From Lachnospiraceae bacterium MD308 (GTDB lineage Bacteria; Bacillota; Clostridia; Lachnospirales; Lachnospiraceae): 64,000 nt of DNA. The notes under the pieces are model-generated. The model did not search any database. It saw nothing but the letters and a program-made list of their open reading frames with translations, and was not told the DNA's origin. The DNA lies in NCBI GenBank assembly GCA_010206225.2, contig VIQU02000016.1, forward strand, positions 1 to 64,000. The letters run 5' to 3'. The translations under genes were made by a program, and so were the position numbers. Of the stretch, positions 25,100-33,388 are shown piece by piece (within the stretch, counting starts at the first letter, position 1; each line of letters begins with the position of its first letter).

Positions 25100-25618
25100 C
25101 TACTTGAGCATCAGTCCCATAACGTAGGTATCATAATATATCCCGTCAATCAGCGTCTGGTTCTTTAAGCATCCTTCCATGATGAAACCGAGTTTTAAAT
25201 ATATCGAAATTGCAGTCAGGTTATCTGCGCTTACATCCAGATGGATTCTTGTCGTTACATCGTTTCCTTTGCACCAGTCGATTGCCATTCGGATTAATTT
25301 TGTTCCGATGCCCTGACCGTGATATTTTTTCGCGACAACGATGCCGAGCTCGCCCTCGTGGCGTGACTTTATCTTATGGGTGGAGGTGATGGTCGAAAGC
25401 CCGACAATCTCATTGCCGTCTAATGCCAGAAACATCACGTTGTTCGCGTTTCCCTCCAGACTCCGGATATAATCCTCTTCCTCCTTCACGCTCAGCGGGT
25501 ACTCGTCCTCCACAAAGCTTAAGAATGTTGATTCTCCTCCCATCCTGTTATAAAATGCAACAATTTTTTCTGCCTCTTCCGGCATTGGATTCCGGTATGT
25601 AATATTATTTTTGTTCAT
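25100..25618 (-). CDS. GNAT family N-acetyltransferase
   Basis: Protein of 172 residues with the GNAT fold: an N-terminal substrate half, then the acetyl-CoA pyrophosphate loop KYHGQGIGTKLI (about residues 95-106), and a C-terminal half with LDVSADNLTAISIYLKLGF. The layout is like RimI or ribosomal-protein acetyltransferases and general small-molecule acetyltransferases; the substrate cannot be named. A GGAGGA box precedes the ATG on the minus strand. It converges on nfnAB and shares the terminator at 25042-25094. Confidence 0.85.
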   Translation of the reverse strand: MNKNNITYRNPMPEEAEKIVAFYNRMGGESTFLSFVEDEYPLSVKEEEDYIRSLEGNANNVMFLALDGNEIVGLSTITSTHKIKSRHEGELGIVVAKKYHGQGIGTKLIRMAIDWCKGNDVTTRIHLDVSADNLTAISIYLKLGFIMEGCLKNQTLIDGIYYDTYVMGLMLK

Positions 25619-25715
25619 AGCCGTTTCCTCCTCTGTTCGATATAGTGATTATATTTAACAAAAGAGACGACAGCATAGAGTACTGTCACATCTCATATTG
25701 TTTTTCATTAGTTTT

Positions 25716-25958
25716 TTATTCATCATCAAAGATTGTTTCATTCATTTCAGGAAAATCCAACAGTTCAGATACCGTCATATCTAAACCGATTGCCAATTTA
25801 TGCAAAGTTTTCAGTTTGGGGTTTCTTGTTTTTCCCTTCATCAAATTATCTACAGTAGATTGTGTAATTTCAGATAGTGTGGCTAATTTATTTACAGTGA
25901 TATCGCGTTCGGCGCATAATACCGTCAGTCGTCTAATAACAGCGTCGGAATATGTCAT
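25716..25958 (-). CDS. Small XRE-family helix-turn-helix regulator
   Basis: DNA-binding protein of about 80 residues comprising little more than a Cro/CI-type HTH: LSEITQSTVDNLMKGKTRNP is the recognition region, followed by LHKLAIGLDMTVSELLDF. The start at 25958 (MTYSDAV) is chosen because AGGGGG lies just upstream; an in-frame ATG at 25982 lacks one. The acidic C-terminus ends FDDE. It is separated from the GNAT gene by about 100 bases. Its target is unknown; similar lone XRE proteins often control their own promoter. Confidence 0.82.
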   Translation of the reverse strand: MTYSDAVIRRLTVLCAERDITVNKLATLSEITQSTVDNLMKGKTRNPKLKTLHKLAIGLDMTVSELLDFPEMNETIFDDE

Positions 25959-26290
25959 GATAATCCCCCTAACTTTGTACAATTAATGAGAGTATAGAGG
26001 TTTTCAGGATGCTGCATTAATGGCGTATAGACGTTAAGCCTGTCAATGAACCCGAGTGATTCGGGGAATGGAGATAAGTAAAAAACATGCAATAACGGTG
26101 GATTTTAGCATATCATTCTATCCGGAAATGTAGTACAATAATATCATAGGACGCAGCAATATGGCGAAGGTGATGGGATTGTGCCGGTTCATGTAAGAGT
26201 AAATCCTAAGCTTTTTGTGGCACATATGTATGATAGGGCTAAGAATGCCAAAAGTCAATAGACAAGCGGGAATCAAGAAAGGAATTCGTT
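25959..26290. other. 332-base intergenic region before rlmH
   Basis: It holds the minus-strand leader of the XRE gene and, further right, the region before rlmH. A small hairpin CCCGA/TCGGG spans 26051-26065. TACAAT at 26134-26139 could be a -10 for rlmH but has no good -35 partner. A 26-codon frame at 26181-26261 (GTG to TAG) looks mildly protein-like but has no ribosome binding site. I see no tRNA, insertion sequence or recognisable regulatory RNA. Confidence 0.4.
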
Positions 26291-26770
26291 GTGAAGATCA
26301 CGGTTATCAGCGTAGGAAAGTTAAAGGAAAAATATCTGAAAGACGCCATTGCCGAGTACGCAAAGCGGCTCGGCAAATACTGTAAGCTGGAGCTTTTGGA
26401 GGTGGCGGATGAGAAAATCCCTGAGAATGCAGGAAACGCAGCAGAAGAGTCCGTCCGGGCGAAGGAGGGGGAGCGGATCTTGAAATTTGTGCGGGACGAT
26501 GTTTATATCATCACGCTGGAGATAGACGGCGCGCAGCTTTCTTCGGAAAGACTGGCAGAAAGGATTGAGAACCTCGGCATACAGGGGAGAAGCCATATCA
26601 TCTTTATTATCGGCGGCTCCATCGGCCTTGGGAAGGAAGTATGCGAGCGGTCGGACTTTTCCCTTAGTTTTTCAAAGATGACATTTCCCCACCAGTTGAT
26701 GCGGGTGATTCTTTTGGAACAGATTTACCGGAGTTTCCGGATTATCAATGGGGAGCCATATCACAAGTAA
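26291..26770 (+). CDS. rlmH: 23S rRNA (pseudouridine-1915-N3)-methyltransferase RlmH
   Basis: SPOUT-class methyltransferase that modifies pseudouridine 1915 in helix 69 of 23S rRNA. The 159-residue protein is full length: MKITVISVGKLKEKYL at the start, FIIGGSIGLGKEV as the knot motif near residue 103, LSFSKMTFPHQLMR, and the ending NGEPYHK. The start codon is GTG at 26291, preceded by AAGGAA. The next gene begins 20 bases after its stop. Confidence 0.96.
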   Translation: MKITVISVGKLKEKYLKDAIAEYAKRLGKYCKLELLEVADEKIPENAGNAAEESVRAKEGERILKFVRDDVYIITLEIDGAQLSSERLAERIENLGIQGRSHIIFIIGGSIGLGKEVCERSDFSLSFSKMTFPHQLMRVILLEQIYRSFRIINGEPYHK

Positions 26771-26789
26771 GGGTAAATGGAGAGACGTT

Positions 26790-28478
26790 ATGAAAAAGTG
26801 TAAGTACAGTTTTAGAAAAATATTGGTATTTATGATAACTGCGGTAATAGCAGCAGGCAGTACAGGGCTTTCTGCAACGTATTCTGTACAGGCAGAAGAA
26901 CCTTTTTCGGAAGAGAAAGTATTTGTATTTGATCAACTTCCTGATAATGATGAATTGTTATCCGGATATCTGGAGCTGTTATTCTATGAAAATAAGAATA
27001 CAGTTCTTTCACCCCTTGGGGCCGTAGGTGAAAAAAAGCTGACTGATGAAAATGACAAAAAGATTTATAGATCGCTGAAAGCTTCCGTAGAAAAGATTGC
27101 AAATGGAACCACTGTCTCTACCATTATTAAGACAGATGGCCTGAGTCTGAAAATATCTGAATGGGAGCAATCGGTCAGGAAAGTAATGTCTTACTTGTTA
27201 ATGGACTGTCCCTATGACTTGTATTGGTTTGACAAGAATGCAGCCTTCGTGTCTGCCAGCGGTTCCGGCCGTACCGTCCGGACTGTAACCTTCTCTTTCA
27301 CGGTCGCAGAAGAATATCGTGGAAGAAACAGCTATACAACAAACCTGACAAAGATGGGCGCTGCAAAAAAAGCAGTATCAAATGCAAAAGCAATCGTAAA
27401 AAAGTATGCCGCGAAGTCTGACCGCGAAAAGCTGAACAGTTACAGCCGGGAAATTTGTAATTTGGTATCCTATAATACCAGCGCCGCATATGGCAATGCT
27501 GCATATGGCAATCCGTGGCAGTTAATCTGGGTGTTTGACAAAAATCCGAATACAAATGTGGTGTGTGAAGGTTATGCCAAGGCTTTTCAGTATCTATGCG
27601 ATCTGTCATCCTTCAAAAATAATACGGTATGCTATACCGTCACAGGAATTATGGGAGACGGCAGAAGTTCGGGACCTCATATGTGGAACATCGTTACATT
27701 AAACAGAATAAATTATCTGACCGACGTGACGAATTGCGATTCGGGCGGAGTCGGCTCAGACGGTTCCCTGTTTTTGGCTGTCCCAAAAAGCGGAAGTGTG
27801 AATGCCGGCTATATATTTTCAAATACGCGGGGGCGTTCGGTTACATACAAATACAGTTCTGAAAGCAAAGAGCTTTTAGGACAGGGGATTCTGAAACTAG
27901 CCGGTACGAGTAAAAACAATGCGGCAGCGTCGGTAACACTCAGTATGAACGGGCAGAAATTAAAAAATAATACGACTTTAAAGGCAACTTTTAATAAAAA
28001 GTATACCTTTCAGGCAATCGTTATCGATAAAGCCGGTAAGGTACTCAAAGGCGGCAGCGCTAAGATAACTTGGTCCACATCCAACAAAAAAATAGCAACG
28101 GTTACCTCAGGCGGTAAAGTGTCTGTAAAAAAGAAAGCAGGAACCGTGACCATCACTGCGAAAACGGCGGACGGCAAGACAGCGAAAGTCAAATTAAAGG
28201 TTTCGAAAGCAGCCGTTAAGGTTACAAAAATAACGATCACCGGCAGCAAGACGATGAGTCTTAAGAAAAAGAAGACGCAGACCTTAAAGGCGGCAGTCGC
28301 CCCGGCAAGCGCGGCAAATCAGAAGGTTACGTGGAAGTCCTCAAACAAAAAAATTGCAGTCGTTAATTCCAAAGGAAAGGTAACTGCGAAGAAGGCCGGC
28401 ACTGTTACCATTACCGCCGCCGCAAAGGACGGCAGTAAAAAGAAGGCGGCGATTAAAATTAAGGTATCCAAAAAATAA
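26790..28478 (+). CDS. Secreted transglutaminase-like protein with two BIG2 Ig-like domains
   Basis: Exported protein of 562 residues. The signal peptide is residues 1 to about 35: KKCKYSFRK, then a hydrophobic core ending in ATYSVQA before EEP. The middle (about 110-360) resembles a transglutaminase/CYK3-type fold with a likely Cys-His-Asp triad in VVCEGYAKAFQYL, GPHMWN and VTNCD. Two lysine-rich bacterial Ig-like (BIG2) modules follow at about 380-475 and 478-562, each with an ITWSTSNKKIA or VTWKSSNKKIA motif. The family is common in gut Clostridia; substrates are unknown. ATG 26790 follows GGAGAG; an earlier in-frame ATG at 26748 lies inside rlmH and would spoil the signal peptide. Confidence 0.8.
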   Translation: MKKCKYSFRKILVFMITAVIAAGSTGLSATYSVQAEEPFSEEKVFVFDQLPDNDELLSGYLELLFYENKNTVLSPLGAVGEKKLTDENDKKIYRSLKASVEKIANGTTVSTIIKTDGLSLKISEWEQSVRKVMSYLLMDCPYDLYWFDKNAAFVSASGSGRTVRTVTFSFTVAEEYRGRNSYTTNLTKMGAAKKAVSNAKAIVKKYAAKSDREKLNSYSREICNLVSYNTSAAYGNAAYGNPWQLIWVFDKNPNTNVVCEGYAKAFQYLCDLSSFKNNTVCYTVTGIMGDGRSSGPHMWNIVTLNRINYLTDVTNCDSGGVGSDGSLFLAVPKSGSVNAGYIFSNTRGRSVTYKYSSESKELLGQGILKLAGTSKNNAAASVTLSMNGQKLKNNTTLKATFNKKYTFQAIVIDKAGKVLKGGSAKITWSTSNKKIATVTSGGKVSVKKKAGTVTITAKTADGKTAKVKLKVSKAAVKVTKITITGSKTMSLKKKKTQTLKAAVAPASAANQKVTWKSSNKKIAVVNSKGKVTAKKAGTVTITAAAKDGSKKKAAIKIKVSKK

Positions 28479-28721
28479 TAGATACAAGTAGTTTTTACAT
28501 TTTAGATACATTTTCAATATCTGCTGGAGCTTCTGGAAGAACATAAGGAAGGGAACACAGATGACAGCAGAAAGATCTGGACGATATATGTATTTCTTAT
28601 ATGGTAATATCTGGGGGAAGACAGATACTTCTTTAAGATTACAGAGTTGGAATATTGAACGCGGCATGATACAATGAAGAGACAATAACTTTTTCCTATG
28701 ATGAAAAAGGAGGTAAAATGC
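28479..28721 (+). other. Intergenic region upstream of udp
   Basis: It contains the udp promoter near its end. Between 28510 and 28620 a short reading frame encodes a protein-like stretch (LLELLEEHKEG), but it has no start codon or ribosome binding site. It may be a decayed gene end or chance. No hairpin terminator with a T-run is evident for the preceding gene. Confidence 0.4.
28647..28675 (+). promoter_or_regulatory. Candidate promoter of udp
   Basis: TTGGAA (28647-28652) and TACAAT (28670-28675) are 17 bases apart, with TGA immediately before the -10. The udp ribosome binding site AAGGAGG is at 28707-28713. Confidence 0.55.
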
Positions 28722-29489
28722 ATGAACTATTCGGAAAATGATAAGCAGTATCACATTCAGGTCGCAAGCGGTGATGTGGGAAGGTATGTGATCCTGCCGG
28801 GAGATCCAAAACGCTGTGAAAAGATTGCCAGATATTTCGACGACGCAAAGCTTATAGTGGACAGCAGAGAATATGTGACCTATACAGGATATCTGGAAGG
28901 TGTAAAGGTCAGTGTGACTTCTACAGGAATCGGCGGGCCTTCGGCGGCTATTGCCATGGAGGAGCTTGTGAATGCGGGAGCCGATACCTTTCTTCGGATC
29001 GGGACCTGCGGCGGTATGCAGACGGATGTAATGAGCGGCGATATCGTCATCGCCACCGGAGCGGTTCGTATGGAGGGGACAAGTAAGGAGTACGCGCCCA
29101 TCGAATACCCGGCAGTGCCGGATATCCAGCTTGTAAACGCGCTGATAAATGCAGCGAAAAAACTAGAAAAGACCTATCATGCAGGCGTGGTTCAGTGTAA
29201 GGATTCTTTCTATGGTCAGCACTCACCTGAGACGAAGCCGGCGGGCTATGAGCTTATAAATAAGTGGGAAGCATGGAAACAGATGGGATGTCTGGCATCT
29301 GAGATGGAATCGGCAGCTCTTTTCATCGTTGCGAATTATCTCCATGTAAGAGCCGGAACCTGCCTTCTTGTAATGGCAAATCAGGAGCGTGAAAAAGCAG
29401 GTCTTTTCAATCCGGTCGTCCACGATACAGATACGGCGGTCCGGGTGACTGTCGAAGCGCTAAGGGAGCTGATTCGCGCTGAAAAATAA
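28722..29489 (+). CDS. udp: Uridine phosphorylase
   Basis: Phosphorolysis of uridine to uracil and ribose-1-phosphate in nucleoside salvage. The 255-residue nucleoside phosphorylase-I fold shows [14 protein letters not shown] near the start, the phosphate-site segment [21 protein letters not shown], and the nucleoside-site segment [13 protein letters not shown] 28722 follows AAGGAGG; an in-frame ATG at 28698 sits before that box and is rejected. It has its own promoter and terminator. A purine nucleoside phosphorylase is the main alternative, but the overall match is to the Udp branch. Confidence 0.88.
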   Translation: MNYSENDKQYHIQVASGDVGRYVILPGDPKRCEKIARYFDDAKLIVDSREYVTYTGYLEGVKVSVTSTGIGGPSAAIAMEELVNAGADTFLRIGTCGGMQTDVMSGDIVIATGAVRMEGTSKEYAPIEYPAVPDIQLVNALINAAKKLEKTYHAGVVQCKDSFYGQHSPETKPAGYELINKWEAWKQMGCLASEMESAALFIVANYLHVRAGTCLLVMANQEREKAGLFNPVVHDTDTAVRVTVEALRELIRAEK

Positions 29490-29499
29490 TTAAAAAATC

Positions 29500-29539
29500 A
29501 CCCGGTATTTCCGAAACTTCTGGACGGAAAATACCGGGT
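29500..29539. terminator. Terminator between udp and rpiB-like gene
   Basis: ACCCGGTATTTCCG (29500-29513) pairs with CGGAAAATACCGGGT (29525-29539) with one bulged base. It lies between converging genes and can serve both. Confidence 0.75.
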
Positions 29540-29570
29540 AATTTCAAGGTCTTCCTTTCATGACCTGTCC

Positions 29571-30020
29571 TTACGCTCTTTCATTGTCGTACGCAACAAA
29601 GCGGTCTACCTTCGGCTGGGAACCGCAGCCCGGAACAAATTCATTGGTCAAAAATTCTGTTACGAACATCTCTCTCTCTTTGCTTCCTGTAGTGAACGCG
29701 CCCATGCAGATAATGTTGGCATCGTTGCTCAGACGTGCGCGCTGTGCGGAATATACGTCGGATACAAGAGCGGCATAAGCGCCTTTCACTTTGTTCGCGG
29801 CGATAGAAACACCGATACCTGTTCCGCATACAAGGATTCCGCGGTCATACTTTTTGGCAGCTACAGCTTCTGCAACTTCAATTGCCACGTTCGCATAGAT
29901 AGGATCCTCACTTCCAAAATCAGTCACTTCACCGTAACCTTTTGCCTCGATAAATTGGATGAGCGCCTCTTTTTCGTTCTGTGCATTTGGATCACAGCCG
30001 ATTGCAATTTTCATCTTCAA
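29571..30020 (-). CDS. RpiB/LacAB family sugar-phosphate isomerase, divergent active site
   Basis: Predicted aldose-ketose sugar-phosphate isomerase of 149 residues. The fold is clear from MKMKIAIGCD at the start, the catalytic-cysteine loop LVCGTGIGVSIAANK (Cys65) and the later NDANIICMG. Two positions usually histidine in RpiB differ: the residue after Asp10 is Pro11 (GCDPNA rather than GCDHxG) and the HND triplet reads SND (98-100). The substrate may therefore not be ribose-5-phosphate; galactose-6-phosphate or tetrulose-phosphate isomerases of this superfamily are alternatives. AGGAGG precedes the ATG on the minus strand. It is downstream of the HAD phosphatase gene on the same strand. 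Confidence 0.82.
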   Translation of the reverse strand: MKMKIAIGCDPNAQNEKEALIQFIEAKGYGEVTDFGSEDPIYANVAIEVAEAVAAKKYDRGILVCGTGIGVSIAANKVKGAYAALVSDVYSAQRARLSNDANIICMGAFTTGSKEREMFVTEFLTNEFVPGCGSQPKVDRFVAYDNERA

Positions 30021-30111
30021 TTCCTCCTAAAAATTACTGTTTTATTATTGTAGTTACATTCTATCATTTCATTTTCTTTTTGTCTACTTTCGATTTCTTT
30101 CGTTTTGAAAA

Positions 30112-30885
30112 TTAATTTAAAATTTCCCGAAGAATGCGTTCTACAGATTCCGTCTGTCTGTCGGCGTGCTTCTCCACACCGGGCGCACAGTCTGCCATGG
30201 CATATCCAGTCCCGGCAGCCTCGAGAAGTTCGATATCATTAAACTGATCCCCAAAAGCAATTCCATCTTTTAATGATATGCCAAGATACCGGGTGATGTC
30301 GGCAAGTCCGGAACCTTTATTTGCATTCGGTACAATAAAGTCTACCCACAGATTCCCCGATGTAACAACCGTGATCTCCGAGGAAAACTGTTCTCTAAAA
30401 AACGGTTCCGTCTCATTGGTTCCATCAAAATCAAGGACGGCAAATTTTAAAAATGGTTCGTCGATATCCAAAAGATCCGGTACTTTTTCGATTTTATATT
30501 TCAGAACATTTTGCATATGGTCCATAAATCTTGGATCCTCGGAGTCGGTATAAGAGGTTGATTCGCAGGAAAGAAGGCAGTGATAATTCGGGAATTTTCT
30601 TGCAGCTTTTATGATACGGATTCCAAGATCCCTGTCGATGAGTCCTCTTGAGATAACTTTGTGATCATGGACGCAGAGAGAGCCGTTCTCGGCGACATAA
30701 GAAATCTCATCCTGCACAGGCTCAAAAAGACGGTATAAATTATCATATTGCCGCCCGCTGGCAGCGATAAAGTGAATTCCTTTTTCTTTAAGCCGGCGAA
30801 TCAGATCGAATACTTCCGCGTCAAGAGACTGCGCCCCGTTCCTTAAAAGTGTTCCGTCCAGATCACTGGCAACATATTTTATCAT
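30112..30885 (-). CDS. Cof-type HAD-superfamily phosphatase
   Basis: Cytoplasmic sugar-phosphate or nucleotide phosphatase of 257 residues. Motif I is DLDGTLL (Asp8, Asp10) near the N-terminus, followed by ASGRQYDN as motif II, and GIAFGDQFNDIELLEAAG as motifs III-IV near the end. The large cap between them is the IIB/Cof type. ATG 30885 follows AGGAGG. The same frame stays open for 60 codons upstream, but that extension lacks a ribosome binding site and overlaps the divergent MBL gene. It is probably co-transcribed with the RpiB-like gene, whose product is also a sugar-phosphate enzyme. Confidence 0.88.
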   Translation of the reverse strand: MIKYVASDLDGTLLRNGAQSLDAEVFDLIRRLKEKGIHFIAASGRQYDNLYRLFEPVQDEISYVAENGSLCVHDHKVISRGLIDRDLGIRIIKAARKFPNYHCLLSCESTSYTDSEDPRFMDHMQNVLKYKIEKVPDLLDIDEPFLKFAVLDFDGTNETEPFFREQFSSEITVVTSGNLWVDFIVPNANKGSGLADITRYLGISLKDGIAFGDQFNDIELLEAAGTGYAMADCAPGVEKHADRQTESVERILREILN

Positions 30886-30933
30886 AGCAAAACTCCTCCT
30901 GAATTTCTTGAATTGTATTTTGTAATTCTCTTG

Positions 30934-30962
30934 TTGCGGGTAAACCACCAACACATTATAAT
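30934..30962 (+). promoter_or_regulatory. Candidate promoter of the MBL hydrolase gene
   Basis: TTGCGG (30934-30939) and TATAAT (30957-30962) are separated by 17 bases, about 35 bases before the ATG at 30998 in the divergent HAD/MBL intergenic space. Confidence 0.6.
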
Positions 30963-30997
30963 AGAAAAAGAAAATAATTGGAAGAAGGAAAATAAAA

Positions 30998-31810
30998 ATG
31001 AGAGCAACAGTTGTGGTAGACAATATTGAAAATTCCGGGATAAAGGGTGAGTGGGGGCTCTGCATTTATATTGAATATAATGGTAAGAAGATACTTTTAG
31101 ATACGGGAGCGTCCGGACTTTTTGCGGAAAACGCGGGTAAACTCGGGCTTTCATTGGAAGAGATTGATTATGCCGTGCTGTCGCACGCCCATTACGACCA
31201 CAGCGACGGCATGAGGCATTTTTTTCAGATAAATCAAAAGGCAAAATTTTATCTGAGGGAGGGCTGTCTGGAAAACTGTTATGCGAAAAAATGGATTTTC
31301 ACAAAATATATCGGTATCGGAAAAGGCATTCTAGAAGAGCACCGGCATCGGCTTGTCTATGTGTCGGGGGATTATCCGCTTATGGAGGGCGTCAGCCTAA
31401 TCCCTCATAAAACGCCGGGACTTTCTTCAGTCGGCTCAAGAGAGAAGATGTATCGGAAGGATGGGAAGAAATGGAAACCCGATGATTTTTCCCATGAGCA
31501 GAGCTTAGTGTTTGACACACCGGAAGGAATCGTCATATTCAATAGCTGTTCTCACGGCGGCGCTGACAATATTATACGCGAAGTTATGGAAAGCTTTCCA
31601 GAGAAAAAAGCGCTGGCATTAGTCGGCGGTTTCCATCTGTCCAACAAATCAGAAGATTTTGTGAGAAAGCTTGCCCAGGGAATTCAGGAGACAGGAATTA
31701 CATTCGTGTATACCGGGCACTGCACAGGGCAGAAGGCCTATGAAATCTTAAAAGAAGAACTGGGAAGCCATGCAGTGCAGTTGATGACCGGGCTGGTTAT
31801 GGAATTTTAG
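30998..31810 (+). CDS. Metallo-beta-lactamase fold hydrolase
   Basis: Metal-dependent hydrolase of 270 residues. The metal-binding motif is SHAHYDHSDG near residue 62 (HxHxDH type). Further ligands are likely in FNSCSHGGADN and GGFHLSNKS, with YTGHCTG near the C-terminus. The layout resembles the MBL-fold proteins often annotated as 7,8-dihydropterin-6-methyl-4-(beta-D-ribofuranosyl)-aminobenzene-5-phosphate synthase-like; the true substrate is unknown. There is no signal peptide, so it is cytoplasmic. AGAAGGAA precedes the ATG. Confidence 0.82.
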   Translation: MRATVVVDNIENSGIKGEWGLCIYIEYNGKKILLDTGASGLFAENAGKLGLSLEEIDYAVLSHAHYDHSDGMRHFFQINQKAKFYLREGCLENCYAKKWIFTKYIGIGKGILEEHRHRLVYVSGDYPLMEGVSLIPHKTPGLSSVGSREKMYRKDGKKWKPDDFSHEQSLVFDTPEGIVIFNSCSHGGADNIIREVMESFPEKKALALVGGFHLSNKSEDFVRKLAQGIQETGITFVYTGHCTGQKAYEILKEELGSHAVQLMTGLVMEF

Positions 31811-31927
31811 AAGACATGAAAATGTATTTTTCTATTCTAATTGTATTTTGCAGGGAAAGATGATAGTATAAATGCAGTGACTTAAGTAAGGGAACTATTA
31901 TTGATATGTCAAAAACAGGTGAATCGA

Positions 31928-32827
31928 ATGTCAGAGATTATTATTATAGGCGCGGCGATCATTGATATATTAGTACGCCCTGCCAGCGCAGCGGTTTTTG
32001 AGACGGGTTCCTATGCAGCGGAAGATATCCGCATGGCATTAGGAGCCGATGCTCTGAATGAAGCCATCATTCTTTCAAAAATGGGAAAGAAAGTCCGATT
32101 AGAGACGATCATTGGAGATGACAGCGCTGGAAGGTTTATTATCAGGCAGTGCAGGAAGAGCAAAGTTATACTGGAAGAAAGACAGATAAGAAAAGATATT
32201 CCTACGGGAATCAATGTTGTCCTTGTAGGAGAGGACGGGGAGCGAAGTTTCCTTACGAATCCGGCCGGGAGTCTTAGAAAGCTTACGATTAAAGATATCC
32301 GTATGCCCTTTGACAACGATGCGAAGATTTTATGTTTTGCCAGTATTTTTGTCTTTCCAGAGCTTCGTACGAAGCAGCTTGTACGTATATTTTCACAGGC
32401 AAAGGATCAGGGGATTACCGTGTGCGCAGATTTGACCAAATGTAAGAATGAGGAGACGGTTTTTGATATGGCGGAGGTTTTCTCCTATATCGATTATCTT
32501 TTTGCAAACGAAGAAGAGGCCAGTCTTCTGACAGGTGAGAAAGACAGAGTGAAAGCGGCGGCGGCTCTTCTTTTATCAGGCGCGAAGCATGTGATCGTAA
32601 AATGCGGCCGCGATGGCTGCCTTGTGAAGACAGCTGTAGAAGAGTACATGGTTCCGGCGCGGAAAGACGCCGTATGTATTGATACGACAGGCGCCGGGGA
32701 CAGCTTTGCGGCCGGCTTCATCTATGCTCTGTCAGAGGGGGAGAATTTAGAACAATGCGCACAATTTGCCAATGAATGCGGAGCAAAAGCTGTCGGTGTT
32801 CTGGGCGCAACAGAGTGGATTCTATGA
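31928..32827 (+). CDS. PfkB-family carbohydrate kinase
   Basis: Ribokinase-fold sugar or nucleoside kinase of 299 residues. It begins with the strand IIIIGAAIIDILVRP. GADALNEAI replaces the usual GG-N substrate motif. The C-terminal signature DTTGAGDSFAAGFIYAL near residue 258 carries the catalytic Asp. ATG 31928 follows AGGTGA closely; an in-frame TTG at 31901 is rejected for lack of family-like sequence. The substrate cannot be told. The protein is followed after 17 bases by a small membrane protein gene. Confidence 0.85.
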   Translation: MSEIIIIGAAIIDILVRPASAAVFETGSYAAEDIRMALGADALNEAIILSKMGKKVRLETIIGDDSAGRFIIRQCRKSKVILEERQIRKDIPTGINVVLVGEDGERSFLTNPAGSLRKLTIKDIRMPFDNDAKILCFASIFVFPELRTKQLVRIFSQAKDQGITVCADLTKCKNEETVFDMAEVFSYIDYLFANEEEASLLTGEKDRVKAAAALLLSGAKHVIVKCGRDGCLVKTAVEEYMVPARKDAVCIDTTGAGDSFAAGFIYALSEGENLEQCAQFANECGAKAVGVLGATEWIL

Positions 32828-32844
32828 AGGAGGAAGGAGAAATC

Positions 32845-33255
32845 ATGACATTCAAAGGAAAAATAGCGGCATGGTGGTATGTTGCAATAGCAGTGTTGGA
32901 CGGAATCGCCATTGCCGCTGTAATATATAACGGGTTATCACTGATTTTGGCGGTAAACGTGATTGCTGTTGCATTCGTTAATTTATTTTTTATACCGCCT
33001 ATCTTTAAAAATGATGTGACTATCACAAAGAAGGATGTGATTGTAAGATTCGGTCTGCTCACGAAGACGATTCCGATACAGGGGATTACGATTGTCAAGA
33101 TCATGAAGAATTATTCCGCTTCTTTTGCCGCATCATTTGACCGGGTAGGGATTGAATCCAGCAGTATGTCTGCTGTATTTATCTCTCTGGAAGATAATGC
33201 CGCGTTCATAAATGAATTATTGAAGAGGAACCGCAAGATCAAATATCTTATTTAG
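32845..33255 (+). CDS. Small membrane protein with PH-like (bPH) domain
   Basis: Protein of 136 residues. Two membrane segments (about 8-28 and 33-52) are followed by a bacterial pleckstrin-homology-like domain with KDVIVRFGLLTKTIPIQGITIVKIM. Such YdbS-like proteins are common in Firmicutes and have no established role. ATG 32845 follows GGAAGGAGA; earlier in-frame codons lie inside the kinase gene. A terminator follows at 33289-33325. Confidence 0.7.
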   Translation: MTFKGKIAAWWYVAIAVLDGIAIAAVIYNGLSLILAVNVIAVAFVNLFFIPPIFKNDVTITKKDVIVRFGLLTKTIPIQGITIVKIMKNYSASFAASFDRVGIESSSMSAVFISLEDNAAFINELLKRNRKIKYLI

Positions 33256-33288
33256 TCAGTATCATATTTTACAAAGAAGAAGCGTTGG

Positions 33289-33325
33289 GGACGGAACATA
33301 AAACTTATTTCCGTCCTAAATTTTT
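33289..33325 (+). terminator. Intrinsic terminator after the PH-like gene
   Basis: GGACGGAA (33289-33296) pairs with TTCCGTCC (33309-33316); TAAATTTTT follows. Confidence 0.75.
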
Positions 33326-33388
33326 CAGTAAAATCATGTTTTACGGGTACAATAAGAAGCATAATTTACATTAGAGGAGCTGACGAGC

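Noticed and set aside
26181-26261. 26-codon frame before rlmH (GTG to TAG)
   Set aside because: Reads slightly protein-like but has no ribosome binding site and no recognisable relative; kept only as a note in the intergenic entry.
28510-28610. Protein-like stretch before udp that might be a gene remnant
   Set aside because: No start codon or ribosome binding site, and too short to identify; chance cannot be excluded.
30886-31065. N-terminal extension of the HAD phosphatase containing a hydrophobic segment
   Set aside because: AGGAGG lies directly before ATG 30885, and the extension runs across the divergent promoter and into the MBL gene.
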